From Thermovirga sp. (lineage in GTDB: Bacteria > Synergistota > Synergistia > Synergistales > Thermovirgaceae): a DNA stretch of 64,000 nt. This document shows positions 63,489-64,000 of this stretch, in pieces. Location of the stretch: the NCBI RefSeq assembly GCF_017656375.1, contig NZ_JACDOB010000001.1, forward strand, positions 1 to 64,000, in the 5' to 3' direction. The notes under the pieces are model-generated. The model saw nothing but the letters and a program-made list of their open reading frames with translations. It searched no databases and was not told the DNA's origin. The position numbers and the translations under genes were made by a program. Positions within the stretch are counted from its first letter, which is position 1. Every line of letters begins with the position of its first letter.

Positions 63489-64000
63489 TTGCCTAAAAAG
63501 ATATTGATAATTGGAACAGGAGGTACTATTTCCAGCATTGATACAGGTGAGGGCTTATCTTCATCCCTCCCGGTAGAGGAAATATTGTACTTTTGTACTG
63601 ATCAACTGAAGGATTTGGACTTTCAAGCAGATATAAGGGATATTATCAATATCGATAGCACTTTGATTCAACCTGAAGACTGGATAAAGATAGCAGAAGA
63701 GATTGAGCTGGAATATCCTCAATATGATGGCTTTGTCATACTGCATGGGACTGACACTTTGGCATATACCGCTTCAATGTTATCTTTTATGCTTAGGAAT
63801 CCAGCAAAGCCCATAGTCTTCACTGGCTCCATGATTCCAGCTCCAATTGAACACAGTGATGCAATTAATAATGTAGCGGACTCCATACGCTTTGCAGTAG
63901 ATGGATGCCCCGGGGTATTTGTGGCGTTTAACCATAAAGTAATTAGGGCACCTAGAGCAAGCAAAATAGCTTCAGAGGACATAGATGCCTTCGCAAGTGT
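63489..64000 (+). CDS. ansA: L-asparaginase (type I), 3' end beyond the window
   Basis: Hydrolyses L-asparagine to aspartate and ammonia. Only about 170 N-terminal residues are inside the window; the frame is still open at 64000. The catalytic threonine motif GTGGTIS is near residue 10, and the second HGTDTLAYTA motif is present. The start is TTG 63489, with AGGGGGGAC about 9 nt upstream. It lies 15 nt after the tpiA stop and is likely co-transcribed with it. Confidence 0.88.
   Translation, partial: MPKKILIIGTGGTISSIDTGEGLSSSLPVEEILYFCTDQLKDLDFQADIRDIINIDSTLIQPEDWIKIAEEIELEYPQYDGFVILHGTDTLAYTASMLSFMLRNPAKPIVFTGSMIPAPIEHSDAINNVADSIRFAVDGCPGVFVAFNHKVIRAPRASKIASEDIDAFAS

Overview
The window is a dense, almost entirely plus-strand stretch of an AT-rich bacterial chromosome. 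Its housekeeping operons are packed with short overlaps, and I see no insertion sequence, prophage or CRISPR array. The gene set suggests an anaerobic, amino-acid-fermenting diderm: a bacterial V-type (not F-type) ATPase, a 2-oxoacid:ferredoxin oxidoreductase beside an amine/imino-acid dehydrogenase-like cluster, a meso-DAP-type MurE, and a glycolytic gap-pgk-tpi operon. A member of the Synergistota is my best guess. It rests on family recognition and gene order only. Base composition was not computed.

Layout. 1-133: a tRNA-fMet (cut by the window edge) and an elongator tRNA-Met. 288-4149: tilS-hpt-ftsH. 4270-9843: uvrB-uvrA-rlmB, with an unusually deep uvrB/uvrA overlap. 9871-9945: tRNA-Val with a near-consensus promoter. 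10074-13197: acpS-nnr-tsaE-tsaB. 13436-16821: a five-gene FAD/Fe-S dehydrogenase cluster. 17039-19746: korD-korA-korB-korC with its own promoter. 19876-21249: an RlmCD/RumA-type RNA m5U methyltransferase. 21333-21408: tRNA-Gly. 21618-30363: a nine-gene V-ATPase operon (G/H-I-K-E-C-F-A-B-D). 30418-30776: RNase P RNA. 30930-47643: a full division and cell-wall (dcw) cluster from mraZ to ftsZ with MraZ-box repeats in front. 47671-49898: a radical SAM protein and a SPOR protein. 49919-55375: molybdenum-cofactor genes with two MoeA paralogs, one fused to a periplasmic-binding-protein-like domain. 55403-60288: rapZ-yvcK-whiA and a glycogen-debranching enzyme. 60403-63473: gap-pgk-tpi. 63489-64000: the start of an L-asparaginase.

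How the parts fit together. The dehydrogenase cluster and Kor could form a route from amino acid to 2-oxoacid to acyl-CoA, with electrons passed to ferredoxin. The V-ATPase proteolipid keeps all five side chains known to bind Na+ in Enterococcus hirae NtpK, so energy conservation or pH homeostasis here may be sodium based. The dcw operon supplies peptidoglycan precursors and the divisome.

The points most worth a second look are the split HcnABC/proline-dehydrogenase-like cluster next to kor, the Na+-type proteolipid, the tandem MoeA genes with a substrate-binding-protein fusion, the MogA fusion with an unrecognised N-terminal domain, the membrane-anchored YvcK, and the 10-nt MraZ-box array.
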